This document shows positions 20,911 through 29,910 of a DNA stretch of 64,000 nt, piece by piece; positions within the stretch are counted from its first letter, which is position 1, and each line of letters begins with the position of its first letter. This DNA is from Stropharia rugosoannulata (Eukaryota > Basidiomycota > Agaricomycetes > Agaricales > Strophariaceae). The position numbers and the translations under genes were made by a program. The notes below the pieces were generated by a model. That model was not told where the DNA came from and ran no database searches. It saw only the letters and a program-made list of their open reading frames with translations. The stretch covers positions 3,782,001-3,846,000 of the forward strand of contig JANCIK010000002.1 of assembly GCA_028532985.1 (NCBI GenBank), written 5' to 3'.

Positions 20911-21484
20911 CTATTTATCTACAAAGTCCAAGACACCCAACATTCCTTCATATTCCAGATCTGAGAAGAATATGAGACCCTCCTGCTCCCTGATTTTCTG
21001 TATCGCTTTTTTTAATGAACTGAATGGGCGTGCATTATGTGCATCCTTATTAGCAATCTCCAGAATTCGAATCTTCTTTTGGGAGATGAATTTCAGTAAA
21101 GACTCATTGGACAATAGCTTTTGAAACTTGGTTTCTTCAGCAGCATTGCTATTACAAATGAGCGCTTCAAGGTTGTCCCTGCGGATCTTGTTGATAGCTT
21201 CGCCTTTCGCCTTGGGTGACAATGAGGACAACTGCTTGAAAGCCTCCACGGACGGTTTGATGATGTCATTTAACCATTTGCGAATGCCTTGGTCAGACAT
21301 ATTGACGGGCTTGCCGCCAACTCCTTTGCAGATTAAGCGCGTAGATGATAACAGGGCTGACCTGAACCGTACTCTAACAAATGGGATTTGTTCCTGGTTC
21401 TCAGTTACAACGAGGGTTAGAGAAAGAGGATAAAAAATACCGGAATGGCGAGCACGTTGTGCTTTTTCAAAACCGCTTCGACGG
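20911..21484 (-). pseudogene. Coiled-coil gene, 3' part (split by element B)
   Basis: The 3' half of a gene whose 5' half is at 33017-33971. The exon interrupted by element B continues from 21480 to 21441. A 47-nt intron follows (21440-21394; GTATTT...CTAAC...CCAG), and the last exon runs from 21393 to the stop at 20911. Exon lengths (563+40 and 483 nt) keep a single frame. The C-terminal part is basic and helical (IRKWLNDIIKPSVEAF, LLKFISQKKIRILEIANKDA) with no recognised domain. Function unknown. Confidence 0.75.
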
Positions 21485-22449
21485 TGTGAGGTGCGTAGTT
21501 GGGTTGGACTGGTCTGAAAAGCCTGTCTCTATAGTTCACAATGTGCGAAGGCAACGTGTGTACAACGATAGCACGTTGAAAAGGTTTTACTTGTTTTATA
21601 ACAAGGAGCTTCCAGTGTACGAGGTTTATACAACGGTTTCCGATGCGAACTGGTATGATGTGTGTAGGTGGAATTTAACCCTGAAGGAAGCTGGAGAAGT
21701 ACAGAGATATTCTACTCCTTAAATACCCGTCTGGTTGCCATGCCCAGATCGTACCATATACATCCACGAAGATCCGACCGCCCGTGCTGACTTTATCTCG
21801 TCGGAAACCATGCTGCACTACAGCATGCTTCATATCTTGGCCACAAATTTCCTTATCTTCGGAAACCAAGCCCAAGCACAAGAAATCTTCCTGTGGCCGG
21901 ATCATCTCCATGTTCACCCCTAAACATACATCTCCTCCAACCCTCTCTCCACACCTATGTCCCTTGTGTTTGTGTCGAGATTCTTCTGCTTTCTGCTACC
22001 ACACGCCTGCATGTCGTCGGAAACCCTTGCATATCTTCGGAATCCGTCACCATTGTTGTCCCAGGTCGTATGTATGAGTATTTCCATGTGATTGACTTCC
22101 TTGTGGGTCCATAGTTACATCAGATTGTTAATATTGATCTGATGTTGTCGGCATCAGAAGTCCAATATTACTCTGATGCTGTTGTCTTTCTTGATCTGCC
22201 ATTGAGTTGTAATAACATCTTGAGTCTTCCTTGTGCTTGTCTTCTTGTTTCATCATGTACATATTTCATATCTTCGAATAAACTTGCATCTTCATATCTC
22301 AGTCTTCATATTTCGTGCTTCTTCTTGTTCTTTCAGTTTCCGATAGTAGTTTCCGATCGTTATGGCGGATATGTCGCTTCTTGTGTATCTATGTTGTAAA
22401 CCTTATGGTTATTCTTGTTTTCACGAGGGGCCAGCCCCAGCCCCTCACA
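21485..22449 (-). repeat. Element B 3' LTR
   Basis: A 965-bp LTR repeated at 32052-33016 with an offset of 10,567 bp and no difference seen. It contains about seven TTCCGA/TCGGAA sites. Short open frames within it (78-113 codons) are identical in both copies and are not taken as genes. Confidence 0.96.
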
Positions 22450-22465
22450 TCTCCCCCCAACTTTT
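22450..22465 (-). other. Element B polypurine tract
   Basis: Minus-strand AAAAGTTGGGGGGAGA directly before the 3' LTR start (TGTGAGG), the expected plus-strand primer. Confidence 0.8.
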
Positions 22466-22496
22466 AAAATACCACCCTCCTGGGTGGTCGGAAACC

Positions 22497-22504
22497 TATA
22501 AATT
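22497..22504 (+). promoter_or_regulatory. TATA box of antisense gene 1
   Basis: TATAAATT, 39 nt before the ATG at 22536, on the strand opposite to gag-pol, just inside the 3' LTR. Confidence 0.6.
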
Positions 22505-22535
22505 TCAGCCAAAAGCGTCGTCGCCATCAAGCACC

Positions 22536-23279
22536 ATGGACCCCGCAGCAGAAAGAATATTTCGCTCGCTCTGTTTTGCTCCAGGAAACCGAAGCCATGC
22601 ATTCGTGGTACCAACGACCATGCGTGAATTTGCGTTGTCCATCCGTCACCAACATGAAATCCTGTGCCTCGCCATCTACAAGGACATCCGCACTCGCAGC
22701 GTACGAGAACTGAACATAATCGACCATGCGCAAGTGGAAGCGTACGTTCATGATCACCTTGATCACATGGTAAGCCCTCGAACCGTTTCACAGCTAGCCC
22801 TGCTAATGATAGCGCAGCGCTTATTGCTATGCTCTCGCGTCAACATGCGGCCGTCAAATGAGCGTGAAATTGAGCGTATGATTCCACCTGAATGCCGCTA
22901 CCTAAGCGCAAGTGCCAGGCATTTACTGGAGATGTTTCCGATGGAGGATCATGAAGGGTTCGAATATTGGTCGACCATATTGCGGTTCATGGCGCTATAT
23001 GCTGAAGACACTGCCGACGCGACCAAAGAAAACCAAGTCGACTTCAAAGAATATAATGAACTAGACAGCAACAGTCGGTGGTGGATACAGTTTTCAAACC
23101 GCGTCAAAGCCGAAGACCCCCTTGAAGAACACCTGCCTGCATTCAGGCCAGCCGCGACACCTGAAGACACATCAGATATCGAAGAAATTCCAGCGGCGAT
23201 CTTTCATCTTCAAACGGCCGTGCCCACCCAACGTCCGCATGCCAGATTCCGAACATCGGTGCGAGAGATGGATATATAA
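22536..23279 (+). CDS. Antisense gene 1 in element B; unknown function (about 231-247 aa)
   Basis: Not recognised. The ATG at 22536 follows a TATA box by 39 nt. The protein is largely helical (MREFALSIRHQHEILCLAIY, CRYLSASARHLLEMFPM, STILRFMALYAEDT) with an acidic, proline-containing C-terminus. A 48-nt in-frame segment at about 22770-22817 has GTAAG, GCTAAT and CAG signals and is probably an intron, leaving about 231 aa. The TAA stop (23277-23279) lies inside the TATA box of the next gene. It is transcribed against gag-pol, so its intron would not be removed from the element's genomic RNA and could be inherited. Confidence 0.7.
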   Translation: MDPAAERIFRSLCFAPGNRSHAFVVPTTMREFALSIRHQHEILCLAIYKDIRTRSVRELNIIDHAQVEAYVHDHLDHMVSPRTVSQLALLMIAQRLLLCSRVNMRPSNEREIERMIPPECRYLSASARHLLEMFPMEDHEGFEYWSTILRFMALYAEDTADATKENQVDFKEYNELDSNSRWWIQFSNRVKAEDPLEEHLPAFRPAATPEDTSDIEEIPAAIFHLQTAVPTQRPHARFRTSVREMDI

Positions 23280-23280
23280 A
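23273..23280 (+). promoter_or_regulatory. TATA box of antisense gene 2, overlapping the stop of gene 1
   Basis: TATATAAA, 45 nt before the ATG at 23318. The TAA inside it is the stop codon of antisense gene 1, so the block is tightly packed. Confidence 0.6.
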
Positions 23281-23317
23281 GCGTAGAGCACAAGTAGATA
23301 GTTCCATAGCACCCGCA

Positions 23318-23806
23318 ATGCAAGCGCCTTTACGTCTATATCTTCAATCATTAGTGCTTGAGTTGCCCACCGATCTAAACGATTTCCGATCGCGATTTCC
23401 GATCCCATATGTCTTCAAACATTGCCTTGATCCCTTCGTCGAAGCCCTAGAATACGAATACACACGAATACTCCAGCTTGATACAATCAACTTGCAGCCT
23501 GTCATAACCGATCTCCGGTCCTTCTTGTTCCTAGGACAAACCATAGCAGTAAGCAACTTCTTCAGGTGACGTGCCGCCCTAACACAATCATAGTATATAG
23601 CATGGCGTGGTCGCCAGCATGCAGCCATACATCTATCGCCTAGCGAGCAAATCACCATGGTCGAATTGAGAGTGCTAATGCGTATGCGATACATGACGAT
23701 GACCTTTGGATACACCGGGCACGAGATTCCCGAAATCAAAGAGCGTATGGACGACGTTTTCTTCCAGTATCAACAGGCATGTGTGTGCAGAGTAGGCGAC
23801 CCATAA
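23318..23806 (+). CDS. Antisense gene 2 in element B; unknown, two exons, 147 aa
   Basis: Exon 1 is 23318-23548 and exon 2 is 23594-23806. They are separated by a 45-nt intron with GTAAGC, a CCTAAC branch site and TAG. Both exons are whole codons (77 and 71 including the stop), so the phase is exact. The product has helical segments (FVEALEYEYTRILQLDTINL, VELRVLMRMRYMTMTFGY) and no motif I can assign. The TATA box is 45 nt upstream. The gene continues the head-to-tail array of antisense genes. Confidence 0.72.
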
Positions 23807-23910
23807 CCAGCAACCGGCTGTCGGAAATTAGCTAGATAATCTCCAGACAAGTGACATGTACCCATGCGTCCAGATCATCCAATGCCAAGTAGCCCAGCGC
23901 CTGAAAACTG

Positions 23911-23918
23911 TATAAAAG
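23911..23918 (+). promoter_or_regulatory. TATA box of antisense gene 3
   Basis: TATAAAAG, 38 nt before the ATG at 23949. Confidence 0.65.
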
Positions 23919-23948
23919 GAAAGGCAACTAGTCTGTCCAACACCAGAA

Positions 23949-24459
23949 ATGAGCACCACCACTCGATTCACCGCATTATTGACCACAGCTGTGAAGAATC
24001 CAGCGGACATCATGCAGGTCCTAGAGCATGCCATACGGCCCACCATAGACCAATTGTTATCCGATCAAATGCTACCTCGTTCCGCAGCAGACACGATGGA
24101 AACACATCGGACACTTGCCGCCCTGTGCCATTACATTGTAAGTTGTCCCACTTGACCTGTTGAAATCAAACCCAATTGACAGTCCATATTCTGCACAGAA
24201 TGACCATTTTGAAGATCACATAACCGCGAAACAATTTCGACCCCGGTCATCGTGGACATTACTCTTGCTTCGCCGGATCATGAGCGAATACGGAGCCGTT
24301 CTTGTAGACAGCGAGCAGGATAAGGCATTAAGCCTACTCAAAGCAGCTGAGAAGCAGTCGCAAGGTTTCCGCCACTGCTACTTGTGCGAGACTGACTTCA
24401 CCATAGATGGAGTAGAGAGATGGAGGGACTGGATTGAGAGACAAGCCAATCAGCCGTAG
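23949..24459 (+). CDS. Antisense gene 3 in element B; unknown, two exons, 149 aa
   Basis: Exon 1 is 23949-24137 and exon 2 is 24199-24459. They are separated by a 61-nt intron (GTAAGT...CACAG) in phase 0; other acceptors give stops, whereas this one is open to the TAG at 24459. The N-terminal part is helical (PADIMQVLEHAIRPTIDQLL). The C-terminal part has a CYLCETDF pair of cysteines and a Trp-rich end (GVERWRDWIERQ). The cysteine pair could bind metal, but no second pair is nearby. Function unknown. Confidence 0.72.
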
Positions 24460-25007
24460 ATACAACTGCTCATAGATGTAAACCCATTATAATAGATTTC
24501 CGCACACAATTTTGACGCTGTCATATGATGCCGAAAAGAGCCGAATGAAAATGAAAGATGCCGAAGTAAGACTGAACATGCCGCCCAGCTTACACATGCG
24601 CCATCACAGCCGAAAATGCCAGTTGAAAACTCCGCGGCGGCCCAGAGCATTGCCGCAACAACAACCCGACAGCAGACCAAAGAGGTATCGCCATTTCCTA
24701 AAGCAGCACGGCATGTCACCATAAACCCGGCGCCATCACGCCGTCATACTTGATTAGGCAACGCCGCTTTCCAGAACAAGAGCCACGGTGATTTCCGACC
24801 TAAAAATAGAAAATCCGAACAAGATTCGCGTCGAAGTTATCGCAGTTCCAGTAAAGGCAGCCCAATTGTCCAACATACAGGACCGAGTCATAGAGAAGAA
24901 TCCACAGCATTCTATCGGTTTCTTCGTAGTGCCATCCGCGCATGACGCCGTACCCAATCCAAGCTAGCCGATATCCGAAAACGTGCAGAACCACAGTCCT
25001 AGAAGAA
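24460..25007 (+). other. Intergenic part of the element B antisense block
   Basis: No convincing gene. An open frame of 70 codons at 24512-24724 is Arg/Gln-rich with no start context. TTCCGA-like sites continue. A TATA box for gene 4 lies at its end. Confidence 0.5.
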
Positions 25008-25015
25008 TATAAAAG
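25008..25015 (+). promoter_or_regulatory. TATA box of antisense gene 4
   Basis: TATAAAAG, 71 nt before the ATG at 25079, followed by a pyrimidine-rich leader. Confidence 0.65.
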
Positions 25016-25078
25016 CCCGCCCATTCCACTCATACTTTCACCATTCTTTCCTTCCCTCCTCCATCTCCCTTCCCAATA

Positions 25079-26073
25079 ATGCCTCCTCGTCGTACCGCTC
25101 GTCCTGCGTCTACACACGAAGTCGACATGCGCTGGGCCGCCCCTCAAATCCTTGGTCTCGCTGAAGGATGGTACGAATACGAGCAAGTAAGTAGCCATGG
25201 AGTAATGAATGTCTGTTTTATTAACCATTGATCCAGATATGTTCTTGGTGCAAAAATCACCCCGGTTACATGTGTACCTTGCGCTACACACCTCGCTGGA
25301 GCAGGGCGTGTACCAACTGCAAGGTTGACAAAAAGAATTGCAGCAATAATACTGCCGAATGTGTAAGTTTCTGGTAATTGTTTTCGGTCGTTTTTCATGC
25401 TGATAACTTCATCCGTAATTTAGAAACAACACCCGGGCGACTTCTTGACTCGCGCCCTAGCCGGTAGCGACTTCTCATACGACCGACGGTTCCGTACCGT
25501 CCACCCAGATCCCGAAGAAGAGAGCGATGACAAGAGCGACAGCAACCAGGACGATGATGACGAGGAAGTAGACGAACTCGAAGAAAATGACGAGGCCAAC
25601 ACAGCAGCCCTCCACGACGCGCCCACGAGCCCTATGCGCATTGAGGATGACGGCCCTCTTCCCTATTATGACGCTATGCACGCTTTCGAGTACACAGATA
25701 CCATTGTCGCGAACCAAAAGGATGTTGGCGAAGGAACCTCAGGTAAGTAAATGCAATTTCCTATCATCAACAGTTTCGGCAACCGTATTGTACAGGTATT
25801 ACGCGTTCCAGCCCCAGCACAAGTACTAGCGGACCTGTCGAAGGTTTACCATCGTATGCGCCATATACACAATTGGTGCGAGATTTCCGCGAATGGCAAA
25901 CGACTGCTGACCCGACAAATGGGCTTGAAGAGCTGGACGACCTCTGCGACCGAAACTTGCGACATTATTCCGATATGGAAAATCGACTTCGCGATCTGGT
26001 GGAATTATCGATGGAGCGCATTGAGGAGATCCGTAAAATCTCCGGGGAAGTCAAAAGGTTCCGCAGGAAGTAA
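25079..26073 (+). CDS. Antisense gene 4 in element B; Cys-rich putative metal-binding protein, four exons, 276 aa
   Basis: Exons 25079-25186, 25237-25362, 25424-25742 and 25796-26073, with introns of 50, 61 and 53 nt, all GTAAG...AG, whose phases close exactly to the TAA at 26073. Exon 2 is cysteine-rich (ICSWCKNHPGYMC and RACTNCKVDKKNC), with spacing that loosely resembles Zn-Cys fungal DNA-binding domains but does not match Zn2Cys6. A long acidic Asp/Glu tract follows in exon 3. The C-terminus is a coiled-coil-like helix (MENRLRDLVELSMERIEEIR). I infer a nucleic-acid or protein-binding regulator, without proof. It converges on the end of pol at 26332. Confidence 0.78.
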
Positions 26074-26331
26074 AAGGGAATTTATATGTATTTCTTCTTG
26101 TCGTATTTCCATTCACCCTTCGTCGGAAACCAGTTGTCATAATATCTTGTAATCAATAAATTGTCTTGGCCATGCGTATTTTAGTTTGACAACCATAATT
26201 TCATAATCTTGTAAAAACAGAAACATAACCTAAAAGAAAAAGAGTTTATTTAACAAATGAGAAGAAATGAACTTGAAACTGTTGAAGCTCCAATAAGAAA
26301 TTTAAGTTGTGTAAGCGTTTTCGGAAACTTG

Positions 26332-29300
26332 TTATTCATCATCAGGCGCCACTTGCGAGTCCTCTGGTACCTCTTCTCGTACCATGCCTTCAATTAGATC
26401 CTTGGGTTGAGATAATAGTTCCCATGGTATTTCCAGCGGTTCTCTTGATATATAAGGTATTAGGCGATATGCGGCGAATCTCTTGTAGGATACGGCTCCA
26501 CTGAGTTCAGCACAGATGTAAGACCCCCCTTTCGTTCGTCGTAACACCATTAGAGGCCCAAAGTATCGCGGTTTTGTTTTCCGATCAAGTGATTTTTCAA
26601 CTGGTGAATTTCTGACTAGGACCAAAGTACCTGGTGCGAAGTCTTGTAACACGATGCGATGCTTATTGTATTGTTCAAAATAACGAGCTTGCCTCAGCCG
26701 TGCTTGCTCCACTTTGTCCTTGACCCTTTCAAGATCCTCCGGTCGCTTCTGCAGCATTATAGCTCTTCGTGCTATTAGCTCTTCTTCGGAAATCATATCA
26801 ACTTGATCGGGAAACATGAAGGTTGCTTCTGTGATGTCAAATGGGAATAACGGTTCCACCCCGTGCGCGATATAGTAGGGAGTATAACCTGTTGATTTTT
26901 GTACCGTAACATGTTCAGCCCATAAAACAAATCGGAGAATTAATGGCCATATTGATAAGTCGCCTTCACAAGTCTTGACTATTGCTTCCCTAACATCGAG
27001 ATGTCGTTTTTCAATCAAGCCATTTGCCTGCGAATTATATCCCGAAATCCTGATGTGGTAGATTCCATATTTTTCCGCCAAATAGTTCACGGCTTTAACC
27101 CAAGGTGTACCATTGTCTGTCACGATAACAGCCATAGCTCCCCATCGCGACATAACATCCAACAGAAATTCTCCTATAACCGTATGGTTTTCCGACGCTA
27201 CAGCCAGAGCTTCAGGCATTCCCGAAAGTGAACATCGTAGATGAAGACAGAGATGTTTTCCCCCTTTTCCTTTGGGCATAAAGAAAGTATCCGCGTGAAC
27301 CTTGACAAATAGCGACAATGGACGAGCTACCATTGGCGGAATGAGGTTTTTTACCCTTGACTGTCGCTGACATATATCGCAAGTTTTCAAGTACCACGTA
27401 AGATCATTACTGATGTTAGGCCACCAAAAACGCTTCGTGAGCCTATTCCACACAGTGAAATAAGACTTATGTCCTAAGTTATCGTGTACTTCTTGAAGTA
27501 TCCGAAGCCTATCTTCTTGTTGTATCACTTGTTTATGTTCACCATCGTCGGACCTTTTCCATAACTTTCCATCCAGTATGAAGAATTGCCTTACTTTCTT
27601 GAGGAAGCGGTCGTACTCCTTTCTTGTGCGAATCCATGCGGGTCTTTCGGGGTCGCCTAGAAATTCTTTGACCTTCTTTAATTCCTCATCCATGTCAGCC
27701 CCTCTGTCGGAAACTGGTAACTTAAGCGTTGTAGTAATTTCCGCACGGTGAGGTATCGATTTAGCTGCAATAAGTACCATAGCCTTGTAAGACAATGACG
27801 ATCCTGGTATTTTCTTCTGTACCATGGACATGTGAGTGAATTTCCGATCGTCATTTTTGTTTAAGACCCAGATTCCGAAGCCGCATGCCCTGTCGATCCA
27901 GTCTTCTACTTCTTCTTCGGAATCTTCTTGAGGATCTAATTCTGATCGTCTCCTTCTTGACAGACCGTCTGGTGAATGTGATTTTCCAGGGACGTGTTCT
28001 AGCTTGAAGTCAAACAAAAGTATGGCGGCTATCCAGCGATTTATCGTAGCATTAGGTTGTATATCGGGGTTGTTTAACATTCCCTTGAGGTAACTCGCAT
28101 CAGTCCTGACTATCAAGTTTTCCACTCCAACCAGGTATATCCGATATGCTCTAAGGCTGCGAAATAGGCCATATAACTCGATCTTGGCTTGTGAGTATCT
28201 TGATTCTCTTTCGTTCCAAGTTATCGAACCAAACCGCGCAGGATGTTCCTTTCCGTCTTCTTTAACCTGAGATAAAATAAAACCCACGGCTATGTTGCTT
28301 GAGTCCACCTCCATTATGATCTGTCCTTCGGATTCATAGTCCAATGCCGTTAGTGCGGGAGACTGAATTAAGAGACGCTTTAAACTGTCCATTGCTTCTT
28401 GTTCTCTTTGTCCCCATGTGAATTCAACGTCCTTCTTTGTTAGTTCAGTTAACGGTCTTGAATGCATTGCATAATCTTTTATAAAGATACGCATTACACC
28501 CAATGTTCCCAAGAATGAGCGAACTTCTGTCAAGTTTTCACAAGGTTTCCAATCCCTGATAACTCTGACTTTTGACTCATCAACCGTCCTTCCTTGGATG
28601 CTGCACATATGGCCAACAACATTAATTCTTGGTACAGCCAAAAAGGATTTCGTGGCATTGAAGGTTCCTCCAGCATGCTGTATCCTTTGAATAATGCGGT
28701 GTACATTTTTCAAGTGTTCCCAGACAAATCTTCTGATACCAGGGTTTTCGGAAATCGTTTCATAGACCCCATTCTCATCTTGATAATAAGATCGTGGTCC
28801 TTTGACCGGTACATCATCCACAAAAGGTGCCGTAAATTCAGGAATCTCAGGCTCCAAGATAAATGACACATCGCCCTGTTGGACTTGAACCGAATTTGTA
28901 AATCCTTGTGGTAGACGGGTCAATCTCAGGTTTCCGATAGGCGAAGAGAACGTAGTATAATCTCTTGAATCTTGATGAAGAACCCGATGGTCAAATCCTA
29001 CAAACAAATCAAACATGGCATAGATAGTTCTTCCACCGAAAGATTCCGCATAAAGTTCTACAACTGGCGGTAGAGCTGAGTCTTTTATGGTTACTGCATT
29101 CAACCTTCTCAGGTCATGCACTACCCGTATTGCTCCGCTTTTCTTTGGCACATATAAGATCCTTGACCGATAAGGTGAACTAGAAGGCTCATATACTTTG
29201 CTTGCGACCTTATCTTGAAAAATTCTCGTGACTTCTTTAGCGATGCCTGGAGGTATCGGTATCGGTTTTTCCGCCCATGGTTCATGTGGTACAACGGGTA

Positions 29301-29910
29301 TCTTTAGAGGTTCAAAATAGTCTTCTCTGAAGGCACCTTTCTCCATCTCATTCCAGGCGAATCCCATCTCATGTTCTTTAATGATCCATTGAACTAGACG
29401 AGCTTCATCCGGTGTCAAGAAGCCATCTTCATTTATGTTCCAGGCGTCCATTCGTTCTTTAGTATAGCGTATTCCTGGTTCAATATGGTCCACTTTAAAA
29501 GGTAACGGTCTCATATTAGCCAGAGGATCCGATGGAATTCTTCTAATAACACGATATTCTTCGGGAAGTGTAGTTGACACAGGAAACGTCCGTCTTGCCA
29601 CAGGTTTATATTTCTTCCTGGCTTTTATTATTAGTGCTCTTTGTTGAAAAGAGTAAGCATAAGTCTTCTGTAAACATTGGCCGATAAATCTAGCCGAAAC
29701 TTCAAAATTAAAATTAGTAGGGTATATTTCATGGTATGATGATCCTCTTTCATCATCTATTCTTGCCGCAAATAAGGGAGTTATAAATCGTCCAAATGAT
29801 AGTGCTGAAGGAATATCCTTCTCTTGCTGTTCATGTCGTTTCTTGTGCACTATATTTAACATGAACATCTTTCCCGACCGTTTTAATTCAGTCGGGATTC
29901 TGGAAAATCC
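26332..29910 (-). CDS. Element B RT, RNase H and integrase (pol)
   Basis: The polymerase part, in the -1 frame relative to Gag-protease and entered at the GGATTTT site (29910-29904). The open frame itself extends upstream to an ATG at 29982. The RT has AIRVVHDLRRLNAVTIKD, an ILDL-type block MFDLFVGFDHRVL and PFVDDVPVKGP, where FVDD replaces the common YxDD. RNase H has IIMEVDSSNIAVGFIL and LIVRTDASYLKGML. The integrase has the HHCC finger (VHDNLGHKS, CDICQ) and the triad HADTFF, IVTDNGTP and GLIEKRH, with 34 rather than 35 residues between the last two. No chromodomain is seen at the C-terminus. The ORF is intact at about 1,200 aa. Confidence 0.93.
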   Translation of the reverse strand, partial: GFSRIPTELKRSGKMFMLNIVHKKRHEQQEKDIPSALSFGRFITPLFAARIDDERGSSYHEIYPTNFNFEVSARFIGQCLQKTYAYSFQQRALIIKARKKYKPVARRTFPVSTTLPEEYRVIRRIPSDPLANMRPLPFKVDHIEPGIRYTKERMDAWNINEDGFLTPDEARLVQWIIKEHEMGFAWNEMEKGAFREDYFEPLKIPVVPHEPWAEKPIPIPPGIAKEVTRIFQDKVASKVYEPSSSPYRSRILYVPKKSGAIRVVHDLRRLNAVTIKDSALPPVVELYAESFGGRTIYAMFDLFVGFDHRVLHQDSRDYTTFSSPIGNLRLTRLPQGFTNSVQVQQGDVSFILEPEIPEFTAPFVDDVPVKGPRSYYQDENGVYETISENPGIRRFVWEHLKNVHRIIQRIQHAGGTFNATKSFLAVPRINVVGHMCSIQGRTVDESKVRVIRDWKPCENLTEVRSFLGTLGVMRIFIKDYAMHSRPLTELTKKDVEFTWGQREQEAMDSLKRLLIQSPALTALDYESEGQIIMEVDSSNIAVGFILSQVKEDGKEHPARFGSITWNERESRYSQAKIELYGLFRSLRAYRIYLVGVENLIVRTDASYLKGMLNNPDIQPNATINRWIAAILLFDFKLEHVPGKSHSPDGLSRRRRSELDPQEDSEEEVEDWIDRACGFGIWVLNKNDDRKFTHMSMVQKKIPGSSLSYKAMVLIAAKSIPHRAEITTTLKLPVSDRGADMDEELKKVKEFLGDPERPAWIRTRKEYDRFLKKVRQFFILDGKLWKRSDDGEHKQVIQQEDRLRILQEVHDNLGHKSYFTVWNRLTKRFWWPNISNDLTWYLKTCDICQRQSRVKNLIPPMVARPLSLFVKVHADTFFMPKGKGGKHLCLHLRCSLSGMPEALAVASENHTVIGEFLLDVMSRWGAMAVIVTDNGTPWVKAVNYLAEKYGIYHIRISGYNSQANGLIEKRHLDVREAIVKTCEGDLSIWPLILRFVLWAEHVTVQKSTGYTPYYIAHGVEPLFPFDITEATFMFPDQVDMISEEELIARRAIMLQKRPEDLERVKDKVEQARLRQARYFEQYNKHRIVLQDFAPGTLVLVRNSPVEKSLDRKTKPRYFGPLMVLRRTKGGSYICAELSGAVSYKRFAAYRLIPYISREPLEIPWELLSQPKDLIEGMVREEVPEDSQVAPDDE
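29880..29910 (-). other. Programmed -1 frameshift signal of element B
   Basis: GGATTTT (29910-29904) lies in the Gag zero frame as G-GAT-TTT. It is followed by 7 nt and a perfect 6-bp stem, CCCGAC paired with GTCGGG across a 12-nt loop (about 29896-29873). Shifting back one base enters the pol frame as GGA TTT (Gly-Phe). GGAUUUU is an established slippery heptamer in plant RNA viruses (dianthoviruses). Confidence 0.75.

Noticed and set aside
21381..22399. Short open frames repeated at 32053-32966
   Set aside because: They are identical because they lie in the two LTRs of element B; no evidence of coding function.
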